Shown here: positions 11,686 to 24,857 of the stretch, in pieces
Layout of the letters: every line of letters begins with the position of its first letter
How positions within the stretch are numbered: the first letter of the stretch is position 1
From: Pohlia nutans
Taxonomy: Eukaryota; Streptophyta; Bryopsida; Bryales; Mniaceae
NCBI GenBank assembly: GCA_022496805.1
Contig: CM040097.1
Span: 22,124,072-22,188,071 of the forward strand
Direction of reading: 5' to 3'
DNA: 64,000 nucleotides
The notes under the pieces: generated by a model
Seen by the model: the letters and a program-made list of their open reading frames with translations, nothing else
Told to the model about the DNA's origin: nothing
The model's database searches: none
Position numbers and translations under genes: made by a program

Positions 11686-12953
11686 AGCTCCTCATCAAAC
11701 ACTTTACAACATCTACCCATGAAAAAAAAAAACGATCAAAAATGTATTGTATTGCAAAAGTTATGAAGGTTTAAAATTACTACATGTTTTTCTAACTCTG
11801 CTCTCACTTTAAATTGAATAAAGAAAAACTCCTAAATGTTTTACAATTTTTTTTATTGGAGTACATTCCTCATTACAATACCTACCCATGAAAAAAAAAT
11901 CGATAAAAAATGTATTGTATTGCAAAAGTTATGAAGGTTTAAAATTACTAGATGTTTTTTTAACTCTGCTGTCACTTTAAATTGAATAGAGAAAAACTCC
12001 TAAATGTTTTACTAATTTTTTTTATTGGAGTACATTCCTCATTACATTACCTACCCATGAAAAAAAAAACGATAAAAAATGTATTGTATTGCAAAAGTTA
12101 TAAAGGTTTAAACATTACTAGATGTTTTTCTAACTCTGCTGTCACTTTAAATTGAATAAAGAAAAACTCCTAAATGTTTTACAATTTTTTTTATTGGAGT
12201 ACATTCCTCATTACAATACCTACCCATGAAAAAAAAATCGATAAAAAATGTATTGTATTGCAAAAGTTATGAAGGTTTAAAATTACTAGATGTTTTTCTA
12301 ACTCTGCTGTCACTTTAAATTGAATAGAGATAAACTCCTAAATGTTTTACTAATTTTTTTTATTGGAGTACATTCCTCATTACAATACCTACCCATGAAA
12401 AAAAAAAACAATCAAAAATGTATTGTATTGCAAAAGTTATAAAGGTTTAAACATTACTAGATGTTTTTCTAACTCTGCTGTCACTTTAAATTGAATAAAG
12501 AAAAACTCCTAAATGTTTTACAATTTTTTAATTGGAGTACATTCCTCATTGCAATACCTACCCATGAAAAAGAAATCGATCAAAAATGTATTGTATTGCA
12601 AAAGTTATGAAGGTTTAAAATTACTAGATGTTTTTCTAACTCTGCTGTCACTTTAAATTGAATAGAGAAAAACTCCTAAATGTTTTACTAATTTTTTAAA
12701 TTGGAGTACATTCCTCATTACATTACCTACCCATGAAAAAAAAACGATAAAAAATGTATTGTATTGCAAAAGTTATAAAGGTTTAAACATTACTAGATGT
12801 TTTTCTAACTCTGCTGTCACTTTAAATTGAATAGAGAAAAACACTTAAATGTTTTGCAAATTTTTTTTATTGGAGTAGATTCCTCATTACAACACCTACC
12901 CATGAAAAAAAAAACGATAAAAAATGTATTGTATTGCAAAAGTTATGACCGTT
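11686..12953. repeat. 169-bp satellite array with 338-bp dimeric order
   Basis: The motif ACCCATGAAAAA recurs at 11,715, 11,884, 12,053, 12,222, 12,391, 12,560, 12,729 and 12,898. Every interval is exactly 169 bp, although the A-tracts and T-tracts inside vary in length. Units alternate: type A (from 11,884, 12,222 and 12,560) reads TCGAT, ATGAAGGTTTAAAATT and TTTTACTAATTT. Type B (from 12,053, 12,391 and 12,729) reads ATAAAGGTTTAAACATT and mostly TTTTACAATTT. The basic higher-order unit is therefore a 338-bp dimer. The last unit decays after about 12,950. Confidence 0.92.
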
Positions 12954-13524
12954 TGAAAAGTTTACCAAACAATGTAAATTGCTGAATTTTATTTTGGTAA
13001 TTGTATATTATCGATTTTTGAAGCAATTTGTACATGAGAAAAGGGTTGGGAGAGTGGTGATAGTCAATCCACCCATAACTATGAGGTCTTGAGTTCGAAT
13101 CTCATGGTGACATGTGGTGACGTGGAGTTGTGGGTTGACCGTGATGACGAGGCGTTGACTAGGGCAGGGTCAAAGGTGTAATGGTAGCTTCGGGCAGCCA
13201 GAATTTTCCTGGGCAGCCAGAATTTTCCGGGCAGCCAAAATCTTTTCGGGCAGCGCTGATTTTTTTTTCACAGCATTCAAATTTCACAACATTCAAATTT
13301 CACAGCATTCAAATTTCACAAAAAAATGATATTTCAGAATTTGTAAATTGAAGAGGATTACGTGATTTGTAATATCAACGTAATGAAGTGGATTATTTTT
13401 CTGTTTCACGACAGAGTGTTCAAAAGCACCAATTAAGTACAATTCAAAAGTTGGTGCATCATTTAAAATGCACCAATTTATTGGTGCAAAACTTGGTGGC
13501 AAAACATTATGTTTTGTACTAGTG

Positions 13525-14680
13525 TTAAACCCTACTGTAAGCCGGCACGTCTTGCCATTGTGCAATTGCACATTGGCAACTGAGTTGCATGGTGTGGCTT
13601 TCTTGAAGCGCATTAGATCACATCATACATTATCCTATGGTGAGGTAAATTACAATCCTCGTCAAATTCTTGACACAAAGCATGAAGCTCATGCTTGCTG
13701 CGGACAAGTCTCTTCTGTGCAATTGTACCATGGCAGCATTGCTGTTGCCACCAGTGGTCACTTGCAGTGGAATCCTTACCAGCGTGCAACCGGAGCAGTG
13801 GTTACTGTCCGTGCACACGCTCTACAGTATGTCCTTGTGTTTCTCTCAGCAAAGACAATCCTACAGAGGCCTGCATGTCTATTCCCCCCCCGAACAGGAA
13901 CAATCCGACAGTGTGTACCAGACATCATTGGCCACCGGGCAATATCGTATTAGCAGCTTTGCACAAAGCACAGCGTGCAGTCATCACGGAATGTTATCGT
14001 CTTGACCCACACATGAACTGCCTCACATTATTTTCACTAGAACAACATCAGGTGCCCTGAAAATTTTCAAGAAGCCCGGGTAGGTAGGGCAGGCCTTTCC
14101 TAATGTCTGCCCTCTCTATTGCGGGCAAATGAAGTGGCTATCTCTAGACGAAATCCTTCTCTTATTTCCTTGCCTCTCTGCCTCCGCCAGTGTGCAATTG
14201 CACAGTGGGGTGGCTACGGAGTCTACTGTTATATACGTTTAGCCTACGCTAAGTATACGATTGAAAATACATTTTATTGAATTACAGCGTGCGTATATTC
14301 ACAAGTATATCCAAGTATACGGGAAAGATGTACTGCGACAGAATAGCGAGAAAGAGAACCGATAACTTGTATACGTTACTGACGCAAATTTCATAAATCT
14401 TCTGCTTCACTTCCAGAGTTTGCAGACGATGTGAAATCTACAAGTGGCATAGATTCCACACAAGAATCTATTACACGTGAAGATTTCAAACAGAGAAAAA
14501 ACCAACTGAAACGACTAGTAAACACATTGGACATGACAAAAACCCTACAGTGGAACTCCAGAAACCCAGCGATGGTAAGAAAAACCCGAGTGCAATACTA
14601 CAAAAAAACGAAGTATCGATTTGGGCATCTGTGAATGTAACTCTCTTATTATGTTGTCCTCATCCTCCGGTCCAGCTACG
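13525..14680. other. Interior of 22-kb element with TGTGCAATTGCACA palindromes
   Basis: No gene is supported. Palindromes are centred near 13,565 (extended to about 28 nearly symmetric bases, TTGCCATTGTGCAATTGCAC...) and 14,197, with a degenerate copy near 13,722. An eroded relic of the foldback element lies at about 14,424-14,492. Confidence 0.45.
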
Positions 14681-15211
14681 CTACGCGCGCGGATCCAGCA
14701 CACAAAAATCTACGAAGACGGAAAAGAAAACCGTGGCCATAGTGCACAGTATGAGCTCAACGCACCTGCGGCTTGATGTAAAATTCCTCACGCGCCCCGT
14801 CCTCTGCACCTCCCGCACGCTTGCGCTTCTTCTGCCAGACGCTCGCTCCCCTTCCTCGAGCAGCGCAGCTCCCACCAAGTTGACAGCGCTCCTCCCGTCG
14901 CCTATCGACCGCTCCTGCCGCACCTCTCGCACGTCCTCCACCCGCTCCTCCTGCCGCCTATGGAGTGCTTCTGCCGCACCTCCCAGGCGTCCTTCACGCG
15001 CACCTCCCACACGTCCTTCATGCGCACCTCCCGCAACACCCTCACAATACACACTCACAACAACAACGACAGCGCACACCAAACGGTAAGGAGCGGGAGT
15101 GCAAGCAGAGACAGAACGCAAGAACCTCCGGGCGCGAAACTCTACGCCGCCCTCCCTGATTGATACCCGCCCATACCCGCCCATACCCGGCATGCTATCC
15201 GCCTTGTACAC
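14681..15211 (-). other. GC-rich island with possible minus-strand ORF
   Basis: A sharply GC-rich patch lies in AT-rich surroundings. It contains imperfect repeats of the type CACCTCCCRCACGTCCTTCA on the plus strand. A minus-strand ORF of 176 residues is rich in Glu, Arg, Gly and Ala (EGRVGGAREGRLGGAAE), which could be coding or could simply reflect the repeat. It may be a promoter or first-exon island of an element gene. Function unknown. Confidence 0.25.
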
Positions 15212-18200
15212 TAAACCCTTGATGACGTCAGCAATGAGTTAGACAGCTTGGGCACAAGGTACGCAATGCGCAATAATTACAAGTGCATGGAACAACCCAA
15301 CGTAAAATTTGTAGGTTATCCATGATGGTTAATGAAGTCCCATTCTCTTTGGTAGATCAAGAGGTTTATGTAATATTGAATATTGAATATTAGATCAAAA
15401 GGTTTAGAATTAATATCCTTTTTTTGAATGGGTTCGAAATGCATTTAATGGCAAGGCCATGATAACAATTGAGGGAAGTCTTCAAAAATAAAATCTTGTC
15501 AGCAAAAACCTCATATTCATTTTCTCAAAAATCAATTACGAGAAGTGGGTACAAAGTGAAAGGAAAAAGAAAATCGTTAATAAGTTTGACATAGAAATGT
15601 AAAATGTCAATCTTAACGGTGAGAATGTTGTACTTGGAAATGTTCACCCAGTGCCTTGTATTTCATTACAAAATATTGAAAATGGAGTTCAGAAATGAGC
15701 TTCACAATTTTTTTTCTCGAAACTGCCCAAAATACATATGTCCTCATAACTGTTATCCCATTGCTAAAACTAGGTAGATGTAAATCTTCATTTGGACATA
15801 AAGATCAACCAATCGTGAATCAAAAAAGAAATACTAGAAAACAGAAATTAAAAAAAAAAACAAAAAACTGGCTGCCTGATCTCGCTTCAAAAACTTCCAG
15901 TGCTTAGAAATTTTGCAATACTTTTCGAAATGACATGGAACGAAGTGCGACATGTACAGTGTACTTTTTGTAAGGTCCACTGCATTTGGCATTGACATTC
16001 TGAAGAATATGAAATCACTGGCGGCTGCCCAAGAACTGGAACAACCATAATATGGTTGCTAAAAAATGTAGGGGTTCAACCAAGTTTTGTTGCACTGTTT
16101 CTGTTGCATGTATTTATGTTTTACATGTTCCTCTTTCTGCTTATAGTTGTGCTGATACAAAAATATAAATGGTGTTCATGATATGAAAAAATTCACTTTC
16201 GGAACGATTAATATAATATAAGACCTTGAGAAGGTGCGCTGGAAAATTTAGATTGTAAACAACATTTGTTTGTTTTTTTTTTGGACACAAAAGGAGCGAA
16301 ATTGTGAGCAACATTTGATTGCGGATTGAATTTGTTTCGAATTTCACAACATATTCTACACTTCAAGTTTCTGTTGTCACAATTTTGGATTCCGTGAATA
16401 TAAAAATATAGTAGCGCTCTGTAATTGAAAACCACTAAAATAATACTTAATTTTCTAAGTTATTGCAAATGTTGTCTCCTTTCTAATCGACAAAAAACTA
16501 CAACATTGTACACGCCCCCATAATTTATAGAAAGACAATTGTTGCAATGTTTAGTCAAATTACAGAGGATTCTGTTGCACTTCTCAACTGTACCTTGGAA
16601 TAAGAATTGTTGTAGACGACTCTAAAATATTGGACTTGCTACGTCATTATTTATTTAAAGAATGATGATGGTGGGTTGGAAGTGTACAGTAGCCCTGTAT
16701 GCAGAGTCACATGTTTTGAATTTCTTGTCTTTCATGTGGGGAGAGCTAAACGGTGAATCCTCGCAAGAGCTACATAACCTTATGTTCTTTAAAAAAAGAA
16801 AAAGAATAAACAACAGAAAACAATTCAATAATTCCATTAATTCCTTCACAGTAGCAATTGAATTACCTTCATTGCTGTATATAGTTTGTACTGATAATTC
16901 ATCACTTTTAGTACAATTGGATCACAAATGAAGAGAAATATTGTGAGCCCTATAACACTAGATAGGAGTTTGCGAGTCGTATTTTGCAATTTCATTGAGA
17001 ATGCCATGTTCTTTCGAAGTATTCATAGTGACATGAGGTGTCCTGCTACATTTAGTATGAAGTTGCAATATGTCATTGGAAGTATAAAGTGCTTTGTTCA
17101 TACGAGGACACTATATATCCTTGCAAGTAAATAGTGTCAGGATTTGAGAAATTCAATTTTGGACAGTAAATACACCATTCACTGTAGTCTAATTAACTTA
17201 ATCCTGTATTATTCAAGGTACGTATTCCTTCACATATATTTATTTCATGTTAATTTCATGTACTTCTATTTTCTGTAATCTACTATTATTTTTATTTACT
17301 GTATTATAAGTTTATTCTTCTGTAACACTGGATTCAATAATTAACTTAATTCTCTATTAATAAAGATAGTTCGTCATTCTCATAAAAAATCTTCTCTACT
17401 TTTATACATGGACTGGACTGTACTTCCAAAAGGTATGAACAGAATATGAATAGTACGCGAAAAAAAAAGTTTCTGACCACAACGATACTAATGATCATCA
17501 GTTGCAGTATGGAATCTATCGAGTGTGCGAATGATGTGTGTGGAAAATATATTATGATCTTGTATACACGATATATAATACTATTCATTTATATGATTTC
17601 CTATTATATCAATTATTATAGTAGTTGTTAACGTGTATGTGGTGCTTTTGAAATTGAAGTGAATCTGTACATGCCTGAACTTCGAATTTCAATATAACAA
17701 AATCATATTATCCCAGACGACAGCGTACCTTTGAGGTTGTATAATTTAATACAACTGTATGTATTTTCCGAAATTCTTGAAGTAGTTCACTACTGAGTAC
17801 AGTAGTGTTTCGATGGGAATTTCTAAGATTGTGAAACATGGTTATTGACGATGTCAGTAATTATATGGTACAAACAAACTGTTCGAATGTTTCTGTGCAA
17901 AAATGCTTTCTGAAACTCATTACTGCGAACGGTATGTGTTATACTGGGACATTCAGACAGGAGAAATGGAAGAACTGACAATGATAAAAGCAAGAAAACA
18001 CTGACGACAACAGTTGTGGATTAAGCTAACAATAATGAATTATTCCCAGACATAAATAGAATATATCAGAAAATAATGAACATAACCTGATGTTTAATGT
18101 AATAACAATATTGATTGTAGAAGAACTTTATATATAACAAAATAGATGTTCAAATATTGTATAGAAGTGCTTTTTAATACAACACAATACTGTATATTTG

Positions 18201-21111
18201 TGTGCAATATAGGAAAAGGTAGCGTACGATGTGCAAGGTTTTTGATATTTAGTGTACCATCCGAGAATTCCGGACAATCTAGAACCAAACCACATACCTC
18301 ACACCCTTGCGTACTTTCTTCATAATAGTATATTTAATAACAACATCATGAAATCTAAGAAATTATCAGTATTAAAATACGCAACTCAAACAATACAAAT
18401 ATATAAAAATCAAAGTGACATATATAAATATATATAACTATATATAATCAATATAATCATATACAGTTATACGCGGTTAGAAGGGAATACAAAATTAATA
18501 TGTGGACATTCCAATAGTTTATGTTCTTTATAGGACCAATATTCATAAGAACCGGAGAATTGTATAATGTCATTTTCATAATCTAAAAGGAGGCAGGACC
18601 TAAAATGCAGTATAGAAGCACCATTTATCGGTGGTTTAAAATCAATATTGAATTTATGTATACTTTGGATCACCTATATGTAGTTGTACGTTGGAAAGAT
18701 AAATTGTTTATTTTCTCAAATTTGTACAGTATAAGTGAGATTGTATAATTCATACAATTGTAGAAGGATGTGCTCTCTTAATGTACAACCATTGTAAATC
18801 TCAAAGAGTACGAGTAAAAGAGTAATTCCACTTAAACAAATATAACAGACAGTGGTTTAGGTGCTCCCTAGTTTGGAAACTGATGATGTTCTATCGATTC
18901 CAAACTTTGGTATTTACCATTTAAGAACACAAGATATACTGTAAACAAAGTAGACACAATTTATAATTACACAAAAGAGTTTAGTAGTATTGCTCAGCAT
19001 TGAACAAAAAATGCTTCTAAATTCGGTAATTCACGGCAGTATCTGTGAAATGCAAACATTTGCTTCAGAGGAGGACATATGGAAAACCCTAAACAGGTTG
19101 AGATGTACGCCAGTAAATGTAGACGAACTATAAGAACAGTTCAGGAGGTACCAATATTGAGCAAGTCATCTAAAATACTGAAATATTCAATGCGATATGA
19201 AATTACTGTTGTTGTAGTGCATGGTCAACCAATACTTATCCTACTCCCGAATCAGTGAACCGATAACAAGTGGGCCTATACGCATGGAATCATATTTTAT
19301 CTGCCACACTTAATTTCTTGACTACAAATACTATAAGAATTTAATTATTTTTTTTACATGAAGTCACCTGTCTACTATAACTCATAAGTTTTTCATAAAT
19401 TGTGCTGATAATTTGAAATTACTACGGTTTCATGCACTGATAGAAAAGAAGATCGTAATGTATTACAAAATGTAGTACAGATACCCGATTCTTTTACATA
19501 TGCTGTGAAATACATGAATACATTGATTAGAATGTAAAAATACCTTCAATTATTAGAATGTAACAGGAAGGGGTGACAGCGACAAGAGAAGCCTTTTACA
19601 AGAAGAATTGGATGGGAATTCAGAACTCCACTTCATTCATGATCAATTTCTTGATCAGGGCGGCATTTCAGGATTCCAGTTGATTACAACCCAGTGGACA
19701 ATCTGCAGTGCCAAACGGTACGCAGGCGGCCCTAGCGACGGGCCAGTGCTCTGTTTCAGCGTGGGCTGCAGAGCTGAGGGCCGTACATTGCCATCGAGGG
19801 TCACCAACAGCACATGTGATGACGGGGCCGATATCAGAACCACGGGCTGTGTGGAGGCGGGTTTAGGGTCTTATAGAATTGGGGTCATTCATTGAGGCAC
19901 CGTTATTTTGGGGAATTGGAAGGCGGGCATGTCTGCCTATAGCACTCTTTAGAAGGAATGTGGGGCCTGCATGCATGGGCATGCGGCCATGGGCAGGAGG
20001 GAGCCCAACTCCAACGAGTTATGAACATGAAATCTACGGAGTTTCTCATGATGTTTTGAATTTCTTATGATGTTTGATGAATTTATCAGTTTCTCATGAT
20101 ATTTCTCCGTATGGTCAAATAACCAGAAAGATTCTTACATACTCCTCTATAGAATGTAGAAGCATTTATCAGTATGAAGGCACCTCAAAATCGGGGTGTT
20201 CTAAGTTTATTACAGTTGGTGTTTAAATTAGCTGTTTCAATTGAGTTCTCATACATCGTTTCACCGTTGAAATTCGAGAATACACCGTCCTAAATAAAAA
20301 GGTTTTTCAAAGATGTCCCAATCATAGGCCTCTATTAATTTCTGCACTATAATTTTTTATGTACTTGTAAACATAACTTTGATGTACCTTAAATATAAAT
20401 GTTCATATTACAATTTTCAAAAATATATTTATTTTGAAATTTCATCTCGTTAACAGGATAGACCTTGTAAATATTCGAATAATGTTGAATATTTGGCACA
20501 CCTCATAATGTTGATGACCTAAACAAAAAAATCAACTATTATACCACGTGATATTTCAAGTATGCAAATTGTAAGGTTGGGACATTTACAAAACAAGTGA
20601 GACCCTGTACGGGTTAACACTCTTTTGCACATTTCATGTCATTTTATTCACTTCAATAAAAATGTATTTGCAAATGCAGGAAAATCATTCATAATCTTAG
20701 TATGTAGAAATCAACATTTTGATATCAAACTCATTTATTATTTCAGAAATTTGAAGTAGAGAATTTATGAATTTGGTTTTGAAGTTGTGAATGTCAAGAA
20801 ATCATCAATGTCAGATTTTATTTCTTCAAACAATGTACCATTTTATCTTCAGAATCTGAGCTTCGAAAGCATCTAAAAAAATTATATGAAATGGAAAAAA
20901 TTGAACATACCGTACTATGAGTGATTTGTTCTGGAAATGGATTATTGGAGCTTCAGTTCCAGCAGAACTACATTACCAAAATTTCAAATTGATTGGAAGA
21001 TATTGTAAACATTGATCATGCATATGAATTGACAAAAACTAATAGCATACATATATAATCAATATATAAGGAACTACATGAGAACGTAATGAAAAGGACT
21101 GATCGAATGCC
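15212..21111. other. AT-rich interior of 22-kb element, nothing recognised
   Basis: About 5.9 kb without a supportable gene; only short, low-complexity ORFs are seen. A GC-richer patch at 19,600-20,000 has ORFs on both strands without recognisable motifs. Confidence 0.4.
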
Positions 21112-21287
21112 ATGGCAATATTCGTTTAGTTGGGACTTTTCCACCATATTGGGACTTTTTGAAATCTACAACTGGCATAGATCCAGTGAGAAATTGCCCA
21201 CTGGATCTATGCCAGTTGTAGATTTCAAAAAGTCTCAATATGATGGAAAAGTCCCAACCGAGGTCCCAACTAAACGAATATTGCCAT
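21112..21287. mobile_element. Foldback (long-hairpin) element related to the 22-kb element
   Basis: The left arm reads ATGGCAATATTCGTTTAGTT..., runs through TGAAATCTACAACTGGCATA to GATCCAGTG, and returns as its reverse complement after a loop of roughly 10 bases (AGAAATTGCC). The right arm has one extra 12-bp block (CTCGGTTGGGAC); the rest differs at only a few positions. The outer 20 bases match the termini of the 22-kb element, so this is probably a non-autonomous derivative mobilised by the same enzyme. It would form a hairpin of about 75 bp in RNA. Confidence 0.8.
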
Positions 21288-22000
21288 TGGAGTAAAAATC
21301 ACGTGTGAGTATTGAGAATAACCCCTACAATAATGGTTACTGACGTTAGTCACACTTCATTTTACATTCAATAGCATCTGTGAATAATGACATTTAGTAT
21401 TTTTAGAGGTAGTGACAGTACTCACGCATGATGTTTACTTCAAAGGAAAATGCTTAAACATATCATTTTTGAAATCCGCGCAATTTATTCAAGTAATTTA
21501 TGACAAGAACACTTTCACATTTCAATAAGATTACAATTGCAATATAGTCATGCGGTGATGCATTACGATTGATTGTAGATATATTAGCCTCAGAAAGGGA
21601 AAAAAAACTTTTGTGAACATGCATCCAATATGTACGGGAACAGAATCAGTCCCGGGAGTTACGGTTGCAGTAAATCTTGCATTCAATGCAAACTTGTACG
21701 TTCTGCAATTTAGACTGTATCCATTGTCATGCATATATATTTACTACATTGATCCAAGATGAATGGTAATACATGAAATGGCCAAAGAATGAAGTGTTTT
21801 CGCATCGATGGATTTAATGTTTTAATTAAATGTTAAGTTCAGTTTAGATACAGATTCTAACCGCTCGAAATGGAGAATGGACTTCGTTTGAAAATTTTAC
21901 AGGGTCAAAAAGTTTCACATTTGAGTGTCCACAATACAAGGGTTTTCTAAGCATGTTCTGATCATGCATCTCATTTAATTTCGTCACAGTTGTTTTGTAA

Positions 22001-22572
22001 CCCCTAAACGTTCTCACCCTATTCAGATTTGGCAGTTTCCCAAAGGTGCATTATAAAATGCAACTAAGAGGGATATTTTCATGTTGATGAATGAATAAAA
22101 GTTGTACATTATGCATTTTAGATTCTATCCAGATGGTTAGAATTGCGATTGCTATCACCAATATTGTTGTATTCAATTTCAAACTTAAAATTTTTCATTC
22201 TTTTCTAATATGATTACGAATAGGATATTGAGAATATAATAATGAACTTTATTGTGATGGGTTGAAATGTAATACTGTAAGTGTAGTGATTTCTGAAGAT
22301 TTTGTGGTTGCTTAATTTTAGTAGTTGACTTTTTCAACAGCACTTTTAAACTGAAATCTCCGGAATGTTGGGTGGAACAGTACAACATGACACGAGGCAT
22401 AAAAATTTCACAAATCATCCCCGTTCTAATCGGATTACATAATTATGCACAAAGCTAACTTGCCATAAAAGTTTCAATAACAAATCCATAGTGCAAGATG
22501 TGCATGATGGATGAGAAAACGGACTGCAAATCCTTACATCATGCAAAATATGCATGGTTGGGCGGTTGGGGG
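22001..22572. mobile_element. TTAA-type MITE, copy C (inside 22-kb element)
   Basis: The ends are CCCCTAAACG and the reverse complement of CCCCCAACCGCCC, flanked by GTAA (decayed) on the left and TTAA on the right. Interior sequence (GATAGCAATC..., CAACCCATCACAATAAA...) is shared with the copies at 60.9 and 62.1 kb. A 77-residue ORF inside is preserved in one relative but not another, so it is not called a gene. Confidence 0.65.
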
Positions 22573-24087
22573 TTAACTAATTGTAAACATAAGTTTTACG
22601 TACGTTGAATATTATTGTTGGCATGTTTCATATTGCTATGATTAACCCAAAAAATGTAAGGTCTTAGTTCAGAAGTGGTTTTCAAAAAATCCAATAATAA
22701 ACTTATAGAACAAATTATTCTCTCAATAATCACTGCAGTTCGGGTATTACATTTCATCCCCCAACAACAAATGTGATCTGCAGATTGTCAATATCATATT
22801 CATAATCAAGTGAGAATAGCATTTTGCATGTTAAGTTAACAATTAATACAAAATCGTTGCTGATAGCAATCGCACATGTAATTGTATGCATAGAATCTCA
22901 AATTGCTGATGTACAGTACAACTTTTATGCATGCATGAAGATCAAAGTATCCCTCGTACATGCATTTTAGAATGCATCTTTGCAATTCTTCAAATTTCAC
23001 AAGGATGTGGGCACTTACGGCTGTGGGCAGTTACGGGTGGGGGCACTGATTTTCATAAATTATAAAGCTTCATTTTAAAACTGTGGAGCTTCGTTACAAT
23101 CTATAATAGTAGGGTCTGCACTCCCAACAACAACATTTGATTTGTACCGATATAATATATTTTTTTGAAACTACAATGGAAGATTACACTCGGCATGATA
23201 TGAGGGAATTTAGTAGGACTTAACCAAGTAAAAGAAACTTACAAGCTGACAACAACGTGCATGTCATAGCATCGGAGAGGAGTACAAAATTACGGACTTC
23301 ACAATGTTATGTATGAAATTATTTATTTGAATATGACGAAAACAAATAAGTCTAAACAAAAATTAAACCGGAAGTTCACTATTCTGAGCTTCTTATTGTG
23401 GTGACCTAAACCGCATGCATCTCAAAATAGATGCAACTTAAAGTAACTACGTTGGCTGTGTCAGAGCCGCGGCGCTTGCAGTTCACCAGTGGTTGAGCCC
23501 ATTCCTCAGCGTAGTTTGACCTCAACAAATGTGGACCGTCGGTGCAGATCAACGGTCCTCATCGCAGGAGTCCACGCCCTATCCAATGTATGGGGAGATC
23601 CGACAGTTGGTGTAAAATCAGCCGAATGAAATTGCCAAATTACCGGTTGAAACTCATAGTTTTAGGTTAAAATCTTGATAAATTTTATGATACTCCGGTG
23701 CTACCTAGGTGACACATCGATAATAACCGGATGGGTTCTTGTCGAAAACCGGTTGGCGTTGTAAAATATTGGATTTTAGCGGTTCCCTTGGAAAACTCCC
23801 TGTTCAATGCCTCTATGTCAGCAATGCCTCCTGACGGCTGCAATGATGGCAGCTGGCCTCGGGCCGCGGTAACCCGTAATATTCTTGCACGTGGCACGTC
23901 CTGGCCTAAACCCTCGCATTGCCACTGTGGCGCAGGCCCGAGCACTGTTTCAGAGTTGGGCCACATTCTTTCCGTCTTCCGCCCGGCGCCGCTGGTCTGT
24001 GGACGTACAATGACGCCGATTCTCTGCGCCGCATGATAATGTAAGTGTGCACACGATGTGTTGGTTGCTTTGGTTTGCTTCCGCAAA
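22573..24087. other. Interior of 22-kb element, no gene recognised
   Basis: Mixed AT-rich and, from about 23,460, GC-richer sequence. Overlapping ORFs on both strands at 23.7-24.5 kb show no recognisable domain. Confidence 0.35.
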
Positions 24088-24159
24088 GGCTGAATGCTGA
24101 TAACGCCACTGCCGTTGTGAATGGGCTGAATGCTGATAACGCCACTGCCGTTCTGAATG
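24088..24159. repeat. 36-bp tandem duplication
   Basis: Two copies of a 36-bp unit (GGCTGAATGCTGATAACGCC...) differ by one base. The unit length keeps any reading frame (12 codons). Confidence 0.85.
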
Positions 24160-24857
24160 ATGTTGATTGCTTCTGTTTGTACTCACGCAGGTTGTTTTCC
24201 GCTAGAAAGATCCATATACGTGTGTTGTGCTTTCTGTTGTCGTCACTGCTAAATATCGCTGTAGTAAAAGCTGTAGGTTCTGGTGATATGCTGCACTGCA
24301 TGTGGATGGAGCTGGGTAATTCGATATGTTGAACAAAGCGGCGACGTTTGAAAGAGGGAGCTGAGCGGGCTGACGAAACCCTAAGTTCTTTTTCTCGTGG
24401 TCGGTGCTGGACACATTGGTGGAGGACAGTGGCAACGACTTCGGCGTCTTGGCTACTGGAGGGCACGCTTGCAAACGGCAGTCGTCACCAACTCCTGTGC
24501 CAGTAGGTATGTTCCGAAACCGTCTTTCCAGTAGGTGTAATCGGCGTATGCAGTGAATTCGGAGTGCGTTATACTGGAAGTCTGATATGCACAACAGGTG
24601 TACAGTAGTCCATTGGCACTTGTACATGTTAGAGACTCGGAAGAGCAATAGAATTCCAGAATTCACGAATGCCCCAGTAGCTGTAAGTGTCAACGTATTT
24701 TTCTTTCCATAGCCAAGTTTCTTTCCACGTTACGAATACCATAAATACTTTGCTATTTTCCAGGAGTGCGTATTTCAATATTGAATATACGAATCAGAGG
24801 ACACTGTATACAAGGCGTGTACTCGTAGACGTACGGAGTGTAGAACATAGAGCAGTT

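Larger units (their letters stand above)
11113..13524. mobile_element. CACTA-like non-autonomous element carrying satellite DNA
   Basis: The element is 2,412 bp. It begins CACTAGTACAAA at 11,113 and ends TTTGTACTAGTG at 13,524. The inverted similarity extends through ATTTTGCCACCAA, and several TTGGTGC motifs in both orientations lie just inside both ends, like CACTA subterminal repeats. The interior is almost all tandem repeats: a 33-bp array (about 11,530-11,660), a 169-bp array (about 11,686-12,953), a GGGCAGCC array of about 18 bp (13,191-13,255) and a CAGCATTCAAATTTCAC array of about 17 bp (13,269-13,320). No transposase is visible and no clear 3-bp target duplication is left (GAG versus TTA). 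Short ORFs at 11,135-11,766 are not supported as genes. Confidence 0.6.

Noticed and set aside
11135..11766. 137- and 76-residue AT-rich ORFs in the CACTA-like element
   Set aside because: Hydrophobic/Asn-Lys composition reflects AT bias, and the second is a 33-bp repeat.
13040..13125. tRNA-like B-box (GAGTTCGAATCTC) suggesting a tRNA or SINE
   Set aside because: A T-arm-like hairpin exists, but no acceptor stem or convincing anticodon arm; not callable.
22185..22418. 77-residue minus-strand ORF also seen at 61,076-61,312
   Set aside because: Both lie in homologous MITEs; the third relative (62.1-62.7 kb) has it disrupted, so shared sequence rather than selection explains it.
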